Of a stretch of DNA of 64,000 nt, positions 24,074 to 34,533 are shown piece by piece (position 1 is the first letter of the stretch; each line of letters begins with the position of its first letter). The DNA comes from Ustilaginoidea virens. Lineage: Eukaryota > Ascomycota > Sordariomycetes > Hypocreales > Clavicipitaceae. The DNA is taken from NCBI RefSeq assembly GCF_000687475.1, contig NC_057317.1, positions 2,666,001 through 2,730,000 on the forward strand, given 5' to 3'. The notes under the pieces were generated by a model that saw only the letters and a list, made by a program, of their open reading frames with translations, made no database searches and was not told where the DNA came from. Made by a program: the position numbers and the translations under genes.

Positions 24074-24094
24074 CCCCCCCCCCCCCCCAAAAAA

Positions 24095-24113
<19 letters not shown>
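24074..24113. repeat. Joined poly-C and poly-A homopolymers
   Basis: Fifteen C residues followed without interruption by twenty-five A residues, then more broken A-rich sequence to about 24160. Confidence 0.9.
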
Positions 24114-24126
<13 letters not shown>

Positions 24127-25611
24127 AAAGAAGAGGAAAGGAAAGAAAAGTGGCAAATGCGATTCGTGACTCTCTCTCTCTCTCTCTCTCTGCAGAAAAC
24201 CCTAATTGAATGCAAAACGAGGCTCGACCTGGCGTCGTGGGTAAAGCGGCGTGAAGGAAGGGGACGACGCCACGACCAGCAGGGATAGGGATGTTTGTTG
24301 CCTCGTCGTCGCCGTCGTCGACTCGAACAAGTATCCGTACGTCGTCTGGTGGTCAATCGACTCAATCCTCCAACGTGCTTTGATTCCCCCAGGCAAAAAA
24401 AAAAAAAAAAAAAAATGCAACACGGTCGGTCCCCCTGTCTTGCTGTCGGTCTTTCCGGTTTCGAACGAAACAAGGACACATTGCCGCCGCATCCCCCCCG
24501 CTCCTCCTCGACCATATCAATATACCACTTGTTGATGATCCGATCCATATCAGCCTCAATTCTTGGCCCCCCCCCCCCCTGGGCCGTAGCAGGATACGCA
24601 GGAACAAAAGGTACGGAGCACTCCGTCCGTGTTCGGAGCCCTGGATGGAGGCAACGTGCGGCGGCCTCAGCAACGTGAGGTCCGCCGCATGCCATTGATG
24701 CCGCCCACGGCGCAGCCACCAATTGAGGTCAGTCAACGCCAGCATCAATGTCTGGTCAACTGCCTCCCTGTTGCCAACTTGCAGCTGTCAATCGCCCGAC
24801 CACAGCGCGCTGCCTCGGCGAGGGCCAGCATTGGACTTTTCTGCCTGGCATTGACGCTGGAACCGCCAGATTGATCCCTGTCAGGACCCCCCCCTCCCCC
24901 ACCCCTCCTCCCCCTCCTCCCGCTCCACCCACCCACCACCCTCCCTCCCCCCTCCTCCTTTTCCTGACAAAGCTTGTCACACTGTACGGAGCACTCCAGT
25001 CCCTCCCTTGCCTGGCCCGTCTTGTCCAGCCGGCTGACCCAAGACAAAATAATAAAAATGGCCAGAGTCGCAAGGACGAAATGTACATCTCATTGGGCAC
25101 ATACATGTGCAAAGAACGGTGGGTAAAGGCAACGTTTACATTCGTAACCTCATCGTGTAATTCTCCACAAGTGAGCAATAGGCAAGCCTAGCAATAAGCC
25201 AAGATACAGCAGTAAAATCTGATACTGGGGATAAAGTATGAGATGGGAATGCAACTACAAAAGCTTCGCGTATCAGTCACACACACACACTCTCCGTAAG
25301 CAGTCGGTTGTTTTACAAAACGCACCCCAAGTTTCCAATCAAACCTTCTATATCGGGTAAAGTATTCTACGGCAAACTCTCCCCAAGTTGCTCGGGTGTG
25401 ATCGATACGGCATATGCCCGGAATCCAAGCGCTTTTCATCTTCTACATGGGGTGGACGGCCAGAAAGTGAGAAAGCCCAGGCTCTAGTCAGGCATTCATG
25501 GGTGCTAGTAAGTGCAACGCGCCTTGCGGTCGAAGCGCTCGCTGCATTGACAGCCGGGGCTCATCTCTTGCACCCCCGTCTCTGTCTGCCTCCTTGCCAA
25601 ATCACCGGGGT

Positions 25612-26214
25612 CTAGAGCTTGAACGCGTCGTGCACACTCTTTGGCTCTGCCCTGTGATACTGGACAGGCCACTTGACGGGAACCCCTAGCTTGTCCGCAG
25701 CCTTCAAGACGAAATCCGGCTCCCGAAGGAACTGTCTCGCCGCTAGGGCCAAATCAGCCGACTGTTCTTCGCCACCTTCCTGAACAATGTCTCTGGCGAA
25801 CTCGGGAGTGTCGATGTTGCCCACGGAGCCGACAATCAGATCCAGGCTATCGGCGCGGAGGGCCCTGCGAATCTCCCTTGCCAGATTGGTCTGGTACGTC
25901 TTTACGTGTGGGATTTTCTGTTCGAAGCTGTTGCCACCGCTGCTGACGTCAAGCACATCAACGCCGAGAGCGGGGAGGAGTTTGGCCAGCTTGATGCTGC
26001 TCTCCAGGTCCCACGAAGGCTTCCCAGCATGCTCCATCCACTCGGTGGCCGAAATTCGGACCCAGAGAGCCACTTTTTCAGGAATCACGCCGCGAACAGC
26101 CTCGATGATTTCACGGAGAAAGCGGGTTCTGTTTTCAAAGCTACCGCCGTACTTGTCGGTTCGATGCTGCGCAAACTGATTAGCCCAGGCTTGATACCTA
26201 GTTAGCCCCCCACC

Positions 26215-26260
<46 letters not shown>

Positions 26261-26963
26261 TTGTGCTTACGTTTGAGAGCGGCGAGAGAAATTCGGTAAT
26301 GAGATAGCCGTGAGCGCCGTGAATCTCAACAATGTCAAAGCCAGCCTTGACAGCACGAACTGCCGACTCGGCGAAGCTCTGGATCAGAGCGCCAATCTCT
26401 TCTGCAGACAGCTCCTTGGGCTCGGCATAACCTGGGCCAAACGGAATGGCACTGGGCCCAACAACGTCGTCAGGCCACCCACCGTCTGCCTCCTCCGCCA
26501 ACGCCTTGTGAACGGACCCGCCGATCCAGGGCGCGAGAGTGCTTGCCTTGCGACCAGCATGGGCAATCTGGATGGCCGCTTTCGTGTTTTGGCTGTGGAC
26601 GTAGTTGACGATGCGACGCAGCGGCTCGATTTGCGAATCTTGCCACAAGCCGGAATCCTGCGGCGAGATGCGGCCTCTGGGTTCGGTGGCGGTAGCTTCG
26701 ACCGAGACCACGGCGGCGCCCTTGAAGGCAAACTGGCCGAGATGGACCAGGTGATAGTCGGTCAGGTGGCCGTTGTCAGCACTATACTGACACATGGGCG
26801 ACACGACAAATCGGTTGTGAAGCTCGAGAGAGCGTATACGCAGCGGTTGGAACAGCGTCGGGGCCGAAGCAGGGTCTGCTGCCGTGCCGGCAGCGGGTTC
26901 CTGGGCCGGAGTATAAAACGGCACTCCAGCCTGTCCCTTGTTGCGGGGGTCAAATCGAACCAT
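25612..26963 (-). CDS. Old yellow enzyme family NADH:flavin oxidoreductase
   Basis: Two exons, 26963-26271 and 26166-25612, give 415 residues; the junction reads SPLSN-HRTDKYGGSFENRTR, the usual family sequence, and an acceptor ten bases upstream would add residues not expected there. It is an FMN-binding TIM barrel reducing activated C=C bonds with NAD(P)H. Features place it in the YqjM-like (class III) branch: C58 and Y60 in SPMCQYS, H135 in IQIAHAGRKAS, the substrate pair H215/H218 in IHGAHGYL, and a C-terminal RQFLREPDF with WPVQYHRA. No signal peptide, so probably cytosolic. The 104-base intron is unusual in carrying a run of 43 identical bases (C on the plus strand). Natural substrate not predictable. 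Confidence 0.93.
26216..26258. repeat. 43-base poly-C/poly-G run inside the OYE intron
   Basis: An uninterrupted homopolymer filling over 40 percent of the 104-base intron 26167-26270. On the transcript it is poly-G lying between donor and acceptor. Confidence 0.95.
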
Positions 26964-28069
26964 GGCTGCAAGCGAAGCGAAGCAAAACGAGAGGTGGCTG
27001 CTCGGGGATTGACTGAGAAGAACTTTGGCAATCACGGACGCCAAAGAAAGAAAAGCCGTTTGTTTGAGAAGAAACAACGCAATCGGCTCAAAGCAGGGCC
27101 ATGCCAGCAAAGCCTGCAGATATATAGACTTTCCTAGTGTGCGTAGTGTAGATTTTCCCCTCGGACGGCAGCTTACCAAAGCGCCGGGTTAACCGAGAAG
27201 CTTCGCAGAGGGGTTCCGGATGTCGACATGCATCCCTCCATCCACACTGGGCATTGGCGGGCATGCAATGTAGCAGGAGCCAGCAGCCCACTTCATCATC
27301 TACCCCACCCACCGGTTGGGCAGAAGAAGGAGCCGTGGGCGGGCTAAAGCGATGCAAAATGCTGAGGTCATAGTCGAGGCTCCTGATGTTATGGACGTCT
27401 GACATTGTAGCTGGATCAACGATCAACGGGGCAAAAGAAGTTTGTGATTGGTAAAGGGGTGGGGTTGCCTGCGATTGCGTCACTCTGTTGTCTGGTTCCA
27501 TCAGACGGACCAGATGGCGTTTGGCAGTTGGCAGTTGGCAGTTGGCAGTTGGCAGCTGTTGAACTTACTACGTCCTTGGTACGTCTCAAGTCTGCTGGGG
27601 TCTTATTGCTCCGGAGTCCGGACTGACCGTAAGCAGCTATAGGTCGAAACGATTCTTCTGCTTTCTACCGACGTGGACATGACGAAGAGAAAGATGTATG
27701 AATTCGTCTTTAAATATTGCGTAAGCACAAAGGGGCATTTATCCTCTACAGGACGTCATTGCCGGTTTTCTCACGCATCGGTCGAGACTTCAAGAAGATC
27801 AAATGCACGGGAGGCGCCTCCCATCACATGTCTCGAATGCTTCCAAAAAAAAGAAAAAAAGAAAAAAAAAAGACGGAAAAAAGAGAAAGAAAATAAAGGA
27901 AAAGTATCTACATATCGCTCTCTAAATTTTAAGCAGTTCACTTCTATCTGTTTTCCTCTCCATTTGTTTCTTGTTCTCATCTTATTCAACAGGGAATTCT
28001 ACAAAACCTTCGGAAAAGGGGGAATAGGAAAAAAAAAAAGGCAAGAAAGTTTTGGCGCCCAGTTTTTTT
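26964..28069. other. Intergenic region, no gene
   Basis: Upstream of the reductase and downstream of cytochrome c peroxidase. Contains a GGCAGTT tandem repeat at about 27525-27557 and an A-rich block at about 27845-27905. Open frames on both strands look like chance frames. Confidence 0.55.
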
Positions 28070-29456
28070 TTACTTGGAGTCTTCCCAAGTGGGTTTCATG
28101 GTCCATCGTTGATTCTCAGTACCCTCGGCAAAAGGGACTCCGAGCTCAAACAGCTTCGTTACAACGGCGGAAAAGTCCTTGAAGAACAGATCGTTGTCCT
28201 TGGCATACTTTTCGGTAAAGGACTTGAACTTCTTGTCCTGCACCAATACCATGTCGGTAGGCAGCATCATGAGGGTCTTGGTGGCCTTGTCCTCGTACTG
28301 TAATTGACAGTGACGGAACAAAGAGAGAGAAGACAGTCAAGTCAGCAAGGGTTCAGTAGGCCGTACGGGATATGACACGTCTTGCTCCGATATTTTCAGT
28401 GGCAACTTACCTGCTTGGGGCCGTTCCACTTCTTCCACTGCCATTTCTCCTCGACGAGCAGGCGGTAGTAATCGTTGGTCAGAACAGTAGGGGAGAAGGT
28501 CCAGGGCCCCGTGAATCCAGATCGGTCAGTGTGGCAGCGGCCAAGGGCGTGGGCGCCGGAAAGGGCGACAATTTCCTGATCGTTGAGACCCATGCGATAG
28601 AAAATGTTGCGGAGGTGATCAGCGCCCTGGGTAGCATCTGGAAGACGACCGTCGGGGGTGCAGTAAGCAACGTCGCGGTCAGAACGACCGGGTCGGAAAG
28701 GGATGATGGGTCCCTGCATTTCCTGGATGGCAGCAACTCCGCCGAGGATCCAAAGGTCCGAGTAGGTAATCCAAGGGAACTTTTCTACACAGTGGCGAAA
28801 GAAGCAGAAGAAGAGGAAAAAGCCGTTAGCAACCCGAGCTAGGGCGCAATGGTTGAAGTTGGAAAGGACTGGAGCCGACGACTCTTGACGATAGGCAGCG
28901 CTGACGATGATGCTACGCAAGGGTGGGGGGAGGTGAGGTTTGGGGGTGTTTTTTTCTTCTTTTCTTTCTGCTTACCCTTGACAGGTTCCAAGAACTTGCG
29001 GGCGGCCAGCAGGCCAGCATTGGCGCCGTGGTCAGACTCGGGGGCGAAACGCATGGTGGCGCCGTTGCTGCCACCAGTGCCGGTGGCCTTGTCGTAGGTA
29101 CCACTGGCGTGCCAGGCCAGACGCAAGAGAACGGGACCGAAGCTGCCGTCGTCGTAGTCGTCCTTTTCCTCGAGGCGGCTGGCGATTTCGTCGTACACCT
29201 TCTGGTAATCCTCCTTGGTCGGGTTGACGAACTTGTTGGAAGCGGCCGACGGAGCGGCCGAGGCCGTGTAGTACCAGAAACCGAGACCACCGGCCGCAGC
29301 GGCGCCAGTCAGATACAGCCAAGTGGATGAGCTCTTTTGAGCACCCGTCTCAGAAGAATACCATCGACGGCCCTGCTGGCGGAAAGCCTGACGAGGAGCA
29401 ACGGATAAGGCGCTTCGGGTGGCCACGCGGGCGAACTGTCGAGTAGCAGAGGCCAT
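28070..29456 (-). CDS. ccp1: Cytochrome c peroxidase, mitochondrial
   Basis: Three exons, 29456-28976, 28784-28411 and 28297-28070, give 360 residues in phase. It uses ferrocytochrome c to reduce hydrogen peroxide in the intermembrane space. Residues 1-33 form an Arg/Ser/Ala-rich presequence. A hydrophobic segment [18 protein letters not shown] (about 46-63) follows, matching the bipartite sorting signal of yeast Ccp1 that is cleaved after membrane insertion. The class I haem peroxidase domain shows distal R112, W115 and H116 in [10 protein letters not shown], the proximal H239 in [11 protein letters not shown], and W255 in TGPWTF, equivalent to the radical Trp191 of yeast. The length and order fit the family. 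It is divergent from the Tls1-like gene across a 989-base gap. Confidence 0.97.
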
Positions 29457-30445
29457 CGGGGAAAGGCTGAAAAAGGTTGTTTCGTGACACTGATTATTGC
29501 ACTTTGCGTCAGATGTGAATCGCGAATCGCGAATCGCGCGAACGACGAAAGTTGACGAGGTAAAAGGACCATAGGGTCGACCTACCTGGGTTTTACAGCG
29601 ACGGGAAGCGGGGAGACTTGGCAATTGGCAAGGGGGACGGCAAAAAGACAAAGAAAAGGAAAAAGAGAAAAGAAAAAAAAATAGAAAAGAAGAATGGAGA
29701 CACGAGAAGACGAGAAGAGAAAACGCATGTGGGTTAACAATTTCCAACGCCGAGGACCAAAGCAAACCGGGCGCGATGATTGGTCGAGTTTCTCCGATTT
29801 ATAATGATTCAGGCCATCCGCAAGCGCAAGGGCTCGGAAGCAAATGGAAGCAACGTAAGTGGCTGCCAGGGTCAGGCTGACCCGCATTTGCTTCTTAGCC
29901 CTCTTCTGTTTTGCCGTTGACAATACATACAACAATACCTTGTCTTGCTCCGCGAGTCTGTACCGTCGTCGTCGACGTCGTCGTCGTCGTCGTCGTGAGG
30001 GTCGCTAGTAGCTGCTACAGCCGCGGGGGGGGGGGGGGGGGGGGGGGGAGGCGCGCCTGGAAAGGGCAGGTTCTTGCTTGCTATTTCTTGCCGCCATCCA
30101 TCAAACAAATGCCGCAGCGCGAGGGGGCGCCAGGAGGGAAGCGGCGGCATTGGTTCGTCCCTGCATGGCTGGCCGCACGCCGTGCCAAGTAGCGAGTACC
30201 GAGTACTTCGTACCGCCAACAAACCCAGGTTGACCCCGTGCCGTTTACCAAACCAACAGCCCCCCCCCCCCCCCCCCACCCCTCCCCTATAACCAACCAG
30301 CAACGCCCAACCACCAAGTCCGCCTTCCGATCCCATCTCTTCGCCACAACAGACCACCAGACCAGACTTCCTTCTTCCTCTTCCCTGCACTGCAAGTCTT
30401 CTTCCACCCTCGCCTGCGACACACATCAACACCAAGCTGTGCACC
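29457..30445. other. Divergent intergenic region (ccp1 and Tls1-like gene)
   Basis: It contains CGCGAATCGCGAATCGCGCG at about 29520-29539, a GTC/GAC trinucleotide run at about 29960-29998, a 24-base G run at 30025-30048, an 18-base C run at 30260-30277 and a GAGTACTTCGTACC motif near 30198. No gene recognised on either strand. Confidence 0.55.
29779..29783 (-). promoter_or_regulatory. Possible CCAAT box upstream of ccp1
   Basis: CCAAT on the minus strand about 325 bases before the ATG at 29456, with a TATAAAT on the same strand at 29797-29803. Respiratory and haem genes including yeast CCP1 are controlled by the CCAAT-binding HAP complex, so the site is plausible, but a 5-base motif is weak evidence. 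Confidence 0.35.
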
Positions 30446-31849
30446 ATGGATCCCGCACCCCTACCCGTCGTCAAGTTCCGACCAGCGAAAAGGCGGAGGG
30501 TTTTCCGCCAGTCCAACCGCGACTACGGCGCCGACGTCGAGCACAGCACAACCGGCACCAGCGCCCCGGAGCCAATCAGCAGCATATCTTCCTCAACCGC
30601 AACCGCAACCGCATCCGCAACCGCATCCGCCTCCGCCCCCGCCCCCGTCGCAGAGCCCGGGACCGAGCCTCAGCCTGAGGATTCCCTAGTTCCGGCCGCT
30701 GTGCGGCTTCGAAACGCCCGGAAAGCGCGTCTGCGCGGCGTGGGATTCAGCACCGACTCTCGCTCTCATCATCACACCACCACGCCCGAGCTCGAGCTTG
30801 CCTTGGTCAGAGACGAGTGCAAAAACGCCGCGGCCAACGGCATTCCAGATCGATTCACGTATCAGACCGGCCTTATTTCCACCCTCAATGACAAACACAT
30901 GTACGTCTCGCTATCTCGTGTGTCCCTGCAGGCCAGCCTCTTGCATCCTTTCCTTCCTTTCCTTCCTTTCCTTCGTCCTCCTCCTCTCTGCAAGGTAAAC
31001 CTCGGAGCGGAGCCGAAACAAGGATGGAGAAAGAACATGCCTCGACGGGGATCGCCATCTCTATACTGCGAACCGACGGGCTAATCATTGAAGGAATGAA
31101 TACATAGAATCGCGCCTATCCAGCCGCGCCGAACCGCGATCGTCCTGCACCCGAGCTGGCCCATCCCCAGACGCCCCCAGTTCTGGAACCACCTCCTTCG
31201 GCAGGCCCATGGGAGTTCAGCCCACGCGGCAGGGTAGACTTGTCGAAGTCGATGTGTCATCGGACCCCTTGCAAGACGGTGACCCGACCAAGCGCAGAAC
31301 AGGCATGACTTCCCAGCCCGCGCCTCGGCGCCGAAACCGCCGTGGAAGCGATGACATCAAGCGCGACCAACTGGTCGACGCTTTTCTCCACGAAAATAAA
31401 CGTAAGTCTTGGCCGAATCCCTCAATCTTTCCACACCCTCGATTGGACTTTTTCTTTTTCTTTTTCTTTTTTTCTTCCCCCTCTCTAATGCGCCGTCGCA
31501 CCCAGTGGACGTCAACAAAGTTCCCGTACGACAACCCCTACGACAACCCATACGACAACCCGTACGACAACCACGACAGCATCAATCTGCTACAGGCTCT
31601 ACTAGAGACGGTCGCTCCGCCGATGATCGAATGGCCGAGGAATTCCGCCAACGATACATGGACGAAATGGCCGCGCGACGGCAGAGGAGACGGCCCATAC
31701 CAATGACGCGACAACAAAAGCAACTGCAACAGCAGAGAGCCAAGGATGTTCTCAAAGGTCCAAAACTAGGTGGCAGCCGTAATGAAAGAGCCGCAGTGAG
31801 AAACATCTTGCTGCAGCAAGAAAAGGAGAAGGCTGGCATGCGATTCTGA
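30446..31849 (+). CDS. Tls1/HCA59 (C9orf78)-type nuclear protein
   Basis: Three exons, 30446-30900, 31094-31401 and 31506-31849, give 368 residues. The first junction yields DKHM-NEYIESRL, like the KHM.. YIE.. core of the hepatocellular-carcinoma-antigen-59 domain; upstream IPDRFTYQTG also fits. The N-terminus is basic (VVKFRPAKRRRVFR), followed by an Ala/Thr/Ser/Pro low-complexity region and RLRNARKARLRG. The family includes fission yeast Tls1 and human C9orf78, which act with the spliceosome; a nuclear splicing-related role is therefore inferred. Exon 3 codes four consecutive RQP units from a 12-base tandem repeat at about 31525-31570, then a basic helical C-terminus rich in Gln, Arg and Lys. 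It is convergent with the C2H2/RING gene. Confidence 0.75.
31525..31570 (+). repeat. 12-base coding tandem repeat (xRQP)
   Basis: Four copies of a CCxTACGACAAC-type unit encode VRQP, LRQP, IRQP and VRQP in frame inside exon 3 of the Tls1-like gene. Length variation in whole units would keep the frame. Confidence 0.85.
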
Positions 31850-32794
31850 CTGCTTTTATTTTATTTTCTCTTTTTTTTTTTACCCCGACTTTCTTTTCAT
31901 TGAAGAGTTAACGATCAGATTTACATCTATGGCTGTACCTTGTATAAACACACAATTCCCCAGAATCCCGCATTCCAATCCGGTGCTTCCTGTCATACTA
32001 CCGTGCCGCAAATGTGCATCTGCATGTGTACGATGAACCTCTTTCTGCCGGAGAGATGACATCTGCAACAGACTGGACAATATGGACACAATCCACCAAC
32101 AGCAAGATGCCATGGATTTTTTCTGTTATGGCGTATGCCATCTATTCAAGTGCCTAATATGCAAAGATCAGACCGTTCGTCTTAGCGTGTAATATTCCAT
32201 CATTCGCACTCCAAAACGCAGCAATCCTAGCCCCCGTGAGATGCATCGAATTTCAGACAGTTAGCCACCCAAAGCCGGTATTCAGACATTCGGTGAACCA
32301 TGTTACCCTCCATCAAACGCCAGCATTACCAAAGGAGGGACAAGGAAAAGTTGCCGTGTCGAATACAAAACGGGCAAAACCATAATACGATCCCGTACAT
32401 TGTAGAATAATCATACCTCAGCAAAAAATTTCCCGCGGGGGGGTTTGGGGTGGTGGGGGGGGGAGGAAAGGAAAGGAAAGGAAGAAAGGAGACGAAAAGA
32501 GAAGTAAAAAGGGAAAAGGGGAGCGGGAAGGAACGAAGAGAAGGGGTCGGGATGGGATATTCTAGTGGCCAATGGACAAGTGAAAAGGGAGAAGGGAGAA
32601 GAAAGTTGCAGGAAAAAGGAAAAACAGGGCGAGGCCTTCTCCCACAGCACACCGGCACGTAATATTACGGGTATCACTGGACCCATCTCGGCCAGTAAAT
32701 GCAGGAACCAACACAAGACAGAAGAGAAAACGCAAAAGGTAAGGAAATACGACTCATGGTACAACCTGTTTCTAACCATCACAATGAAATGGCT
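31850..32794. other. Convergent 3' region with a long polypurine tract
   Basis: No gene. From about 32437 to 32560 the plus strand is almost entirely G and A, grading from G-rich (GGGGTTTGGGGTGG) to GGAAA repeats. The rest is AT-rich, as expected of 3' untranslated and terminator DNA of two genes reading toward each other. Confidence 0.6.
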
Positions 32795-34533
32795 TTATCT
32801 GATGTCGAGCTGGAAAGGCTTGAACCGGCCGCCGATGGTAGCGCAGCGTGGACACTTCCTTCGTGCTCCCTGTTCCGCCATGAGCACCTCCACGCATGTC
32901 GAGCACAAGCCACAGATGCATTCAGTGCAAGCGTATGAGTTTTTGAGCAGGGAAATACTTTGGCAGGCTGCGCAATAAATCTGCGTGTTCTGCGATGATG
33001 TATTACTGGGGGAGGAATCCGAAAGACCTCTGGATCCAATGTGGAAGTTCTCTCCACTCTCGCCGCTTTCCACAGAGGGGAACGGGTCAACGTTGTCTTG
33101 GTTGTAAGAAGGGGGAGTCAAAGCTTGCTGTAACGGAGACGCTTGGTAGCTATCCGTTTGGAACTGCTGATGAGTAAATGGTGGCAATGACGCCCGATGA
33201 TTGGATACAGGCGACTGTGGTACCTAGGTGTAGTGTAAGTGAAAGGATGCCAGCCAGTGGATACTGCGAGCCCGCTCCAGTGGTCTTACTGGTGTCCGAT
33301 CTTCATCTATGTCGCCAGCCGCAGACGCAGCTTGGTCGGCTGCGTCTATAAGATCCTCCCATCGTTTGCCATAATCTGCAGATGGCTCCGCCGAGAGAGC
33401 CTTGCGGTCATTACCGATCCGAAACCGATCTTCGCTCTGGATGCGACGAAGCCAATCCGCAGCGGAGCCCCGAGAATTCTTCTTTTTGTGATTGGGGTCG
33501 CGCCCCCGCTTTGTGATTGATTGCTTTCGAGGCCGATTGGGTCCTAATGGCCGCTGAAGAGGAGGAAGTGTCGATGAACGACCTGGAGGGGAATTGGCTA
33601 ATAGCGAGGGCAGTATCTCGCACTTTCGATTGATATTCGACGTATACGGGTCGCTCGTAATATCGTGGTTGGGGAGTTGCAGTGGCGGTAATTCGATTGA
33701 TGTCCGAGGAATGCGGCGCCCATCGGAATCGGAATAGTAGCCCTAGAGTGACGTTGAGCACGTCAGTCATGGTCCAAAAGTCGGCGCCTGCTTAGAGCTA
33801 ATCCTATCGATAATAAGGATGGAGCGCGGGGTCAGCTAATGTTACGCACACCATCCATGTCCATGTCCCTCTCTGATTTGACAGTGTGAAGCTCTGCTAA
33901 GGCGGCGGCAGCGCTCGCAGCACCTAACATGGAGCATCTTCCACTTGTCGTATATTCATCACTATTTCGAGGTGTGCCGGGATTGCTGGATGCGTTGGGA
34001 TGACAGGGTCTTCGGTCATGGGTGTCTAGGCGAGGGCAATGAGTGACTGTCGCGTGTGCCAGCGTTAGATTCGAGAGCAATAGAGTTGATATACCTTGGC
34101 CAGCAGCCGTAGAAGCTTGCTCATATCGCCGATCTTGGGGTGGAGTGTTTATCATGAGCAGGAAGCTTTCTTCAGTTGCAGGAAGCTTGGGAATGTAATG
34201 TTCCGGGTGTGCGCGGCGAATATGCTCCTGCATGGAGCGGTAACGTTTTTCCTGGTCAAGCATGTTAGAGCTGACGGAGTTTAGGAAAAAGAAAAGGCAT
34301 CAGAGTAACTGAATCTCCGTTCAATGATTTGCGTTTGTCATGACGTTGGATTGAGATATTGATAGAGTTTGAGACCCAAGAAACTTGCCAGAGCAGGTCC
34401 AAGGTAACTGTCTACTTACGCCAATACAACGCTTGCGACAGCTTGAGCCATCTTGATTCCGAAGCGGACACACAACCTCATTATTAGAGTCGGTGATTGA
34501 GAAGGATGATGTCAAAGAAGCGCGCGGTGGCAT
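32795..34533 (-). CDS. C2H2-like plus RING-like zinc-binding nuclear protein
   Basis: Five exons in phase: 34533-34420, 34251-34095, 34025-33850, 33742-33290, 33223-32795; 442 residues. The N-terminus MPPRASLTSSFSITDSNNEVVCPL..C..RC then EKRYRSMQEHIRRAHPEHYIPKLPATEESF forms a C2H2-like finger split by intron 1, highly typical of a conserved ascomycete family. The middle has a bipartite nuclear signal (RPRKQSITKRGR..HKKK) and a conserved KRWEDLIDAADQAASAAGDIDEDRTP. The C-terminus has four CxxC pairs (CAAC, CTEC, CSTC, CPRC), a RING-like cross-brace lacking an obvious His ligand. Probably a nuclear regulator; the biochemical role is unknown. Exon 4 lacks an ATG in the true frame and is also open in another frame for 119 codons, so naive gene calling would miss it. 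Confidence 0.85.

Larger units (their letters stand above)
22905..25611. other. Intergenic region rich in simple repeats, no gene
   Basis: Upstream of pdi1 and downstream of the reductase gene. It has a G run at about 22973-22989, a (GT)n run at about 23671-23694, tandem TAGG/ACCT units at about 23894-23942, a 15-C run joined directly to a 25-A run (24074-24113), a (CT)n run at about 24169-24192, an A run at about 24396-24414, and a C-rich polypyrimidine block at about 24885-24962. The open frames are compositionally biased and match nothing I recognise. Confidence 0.55.
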
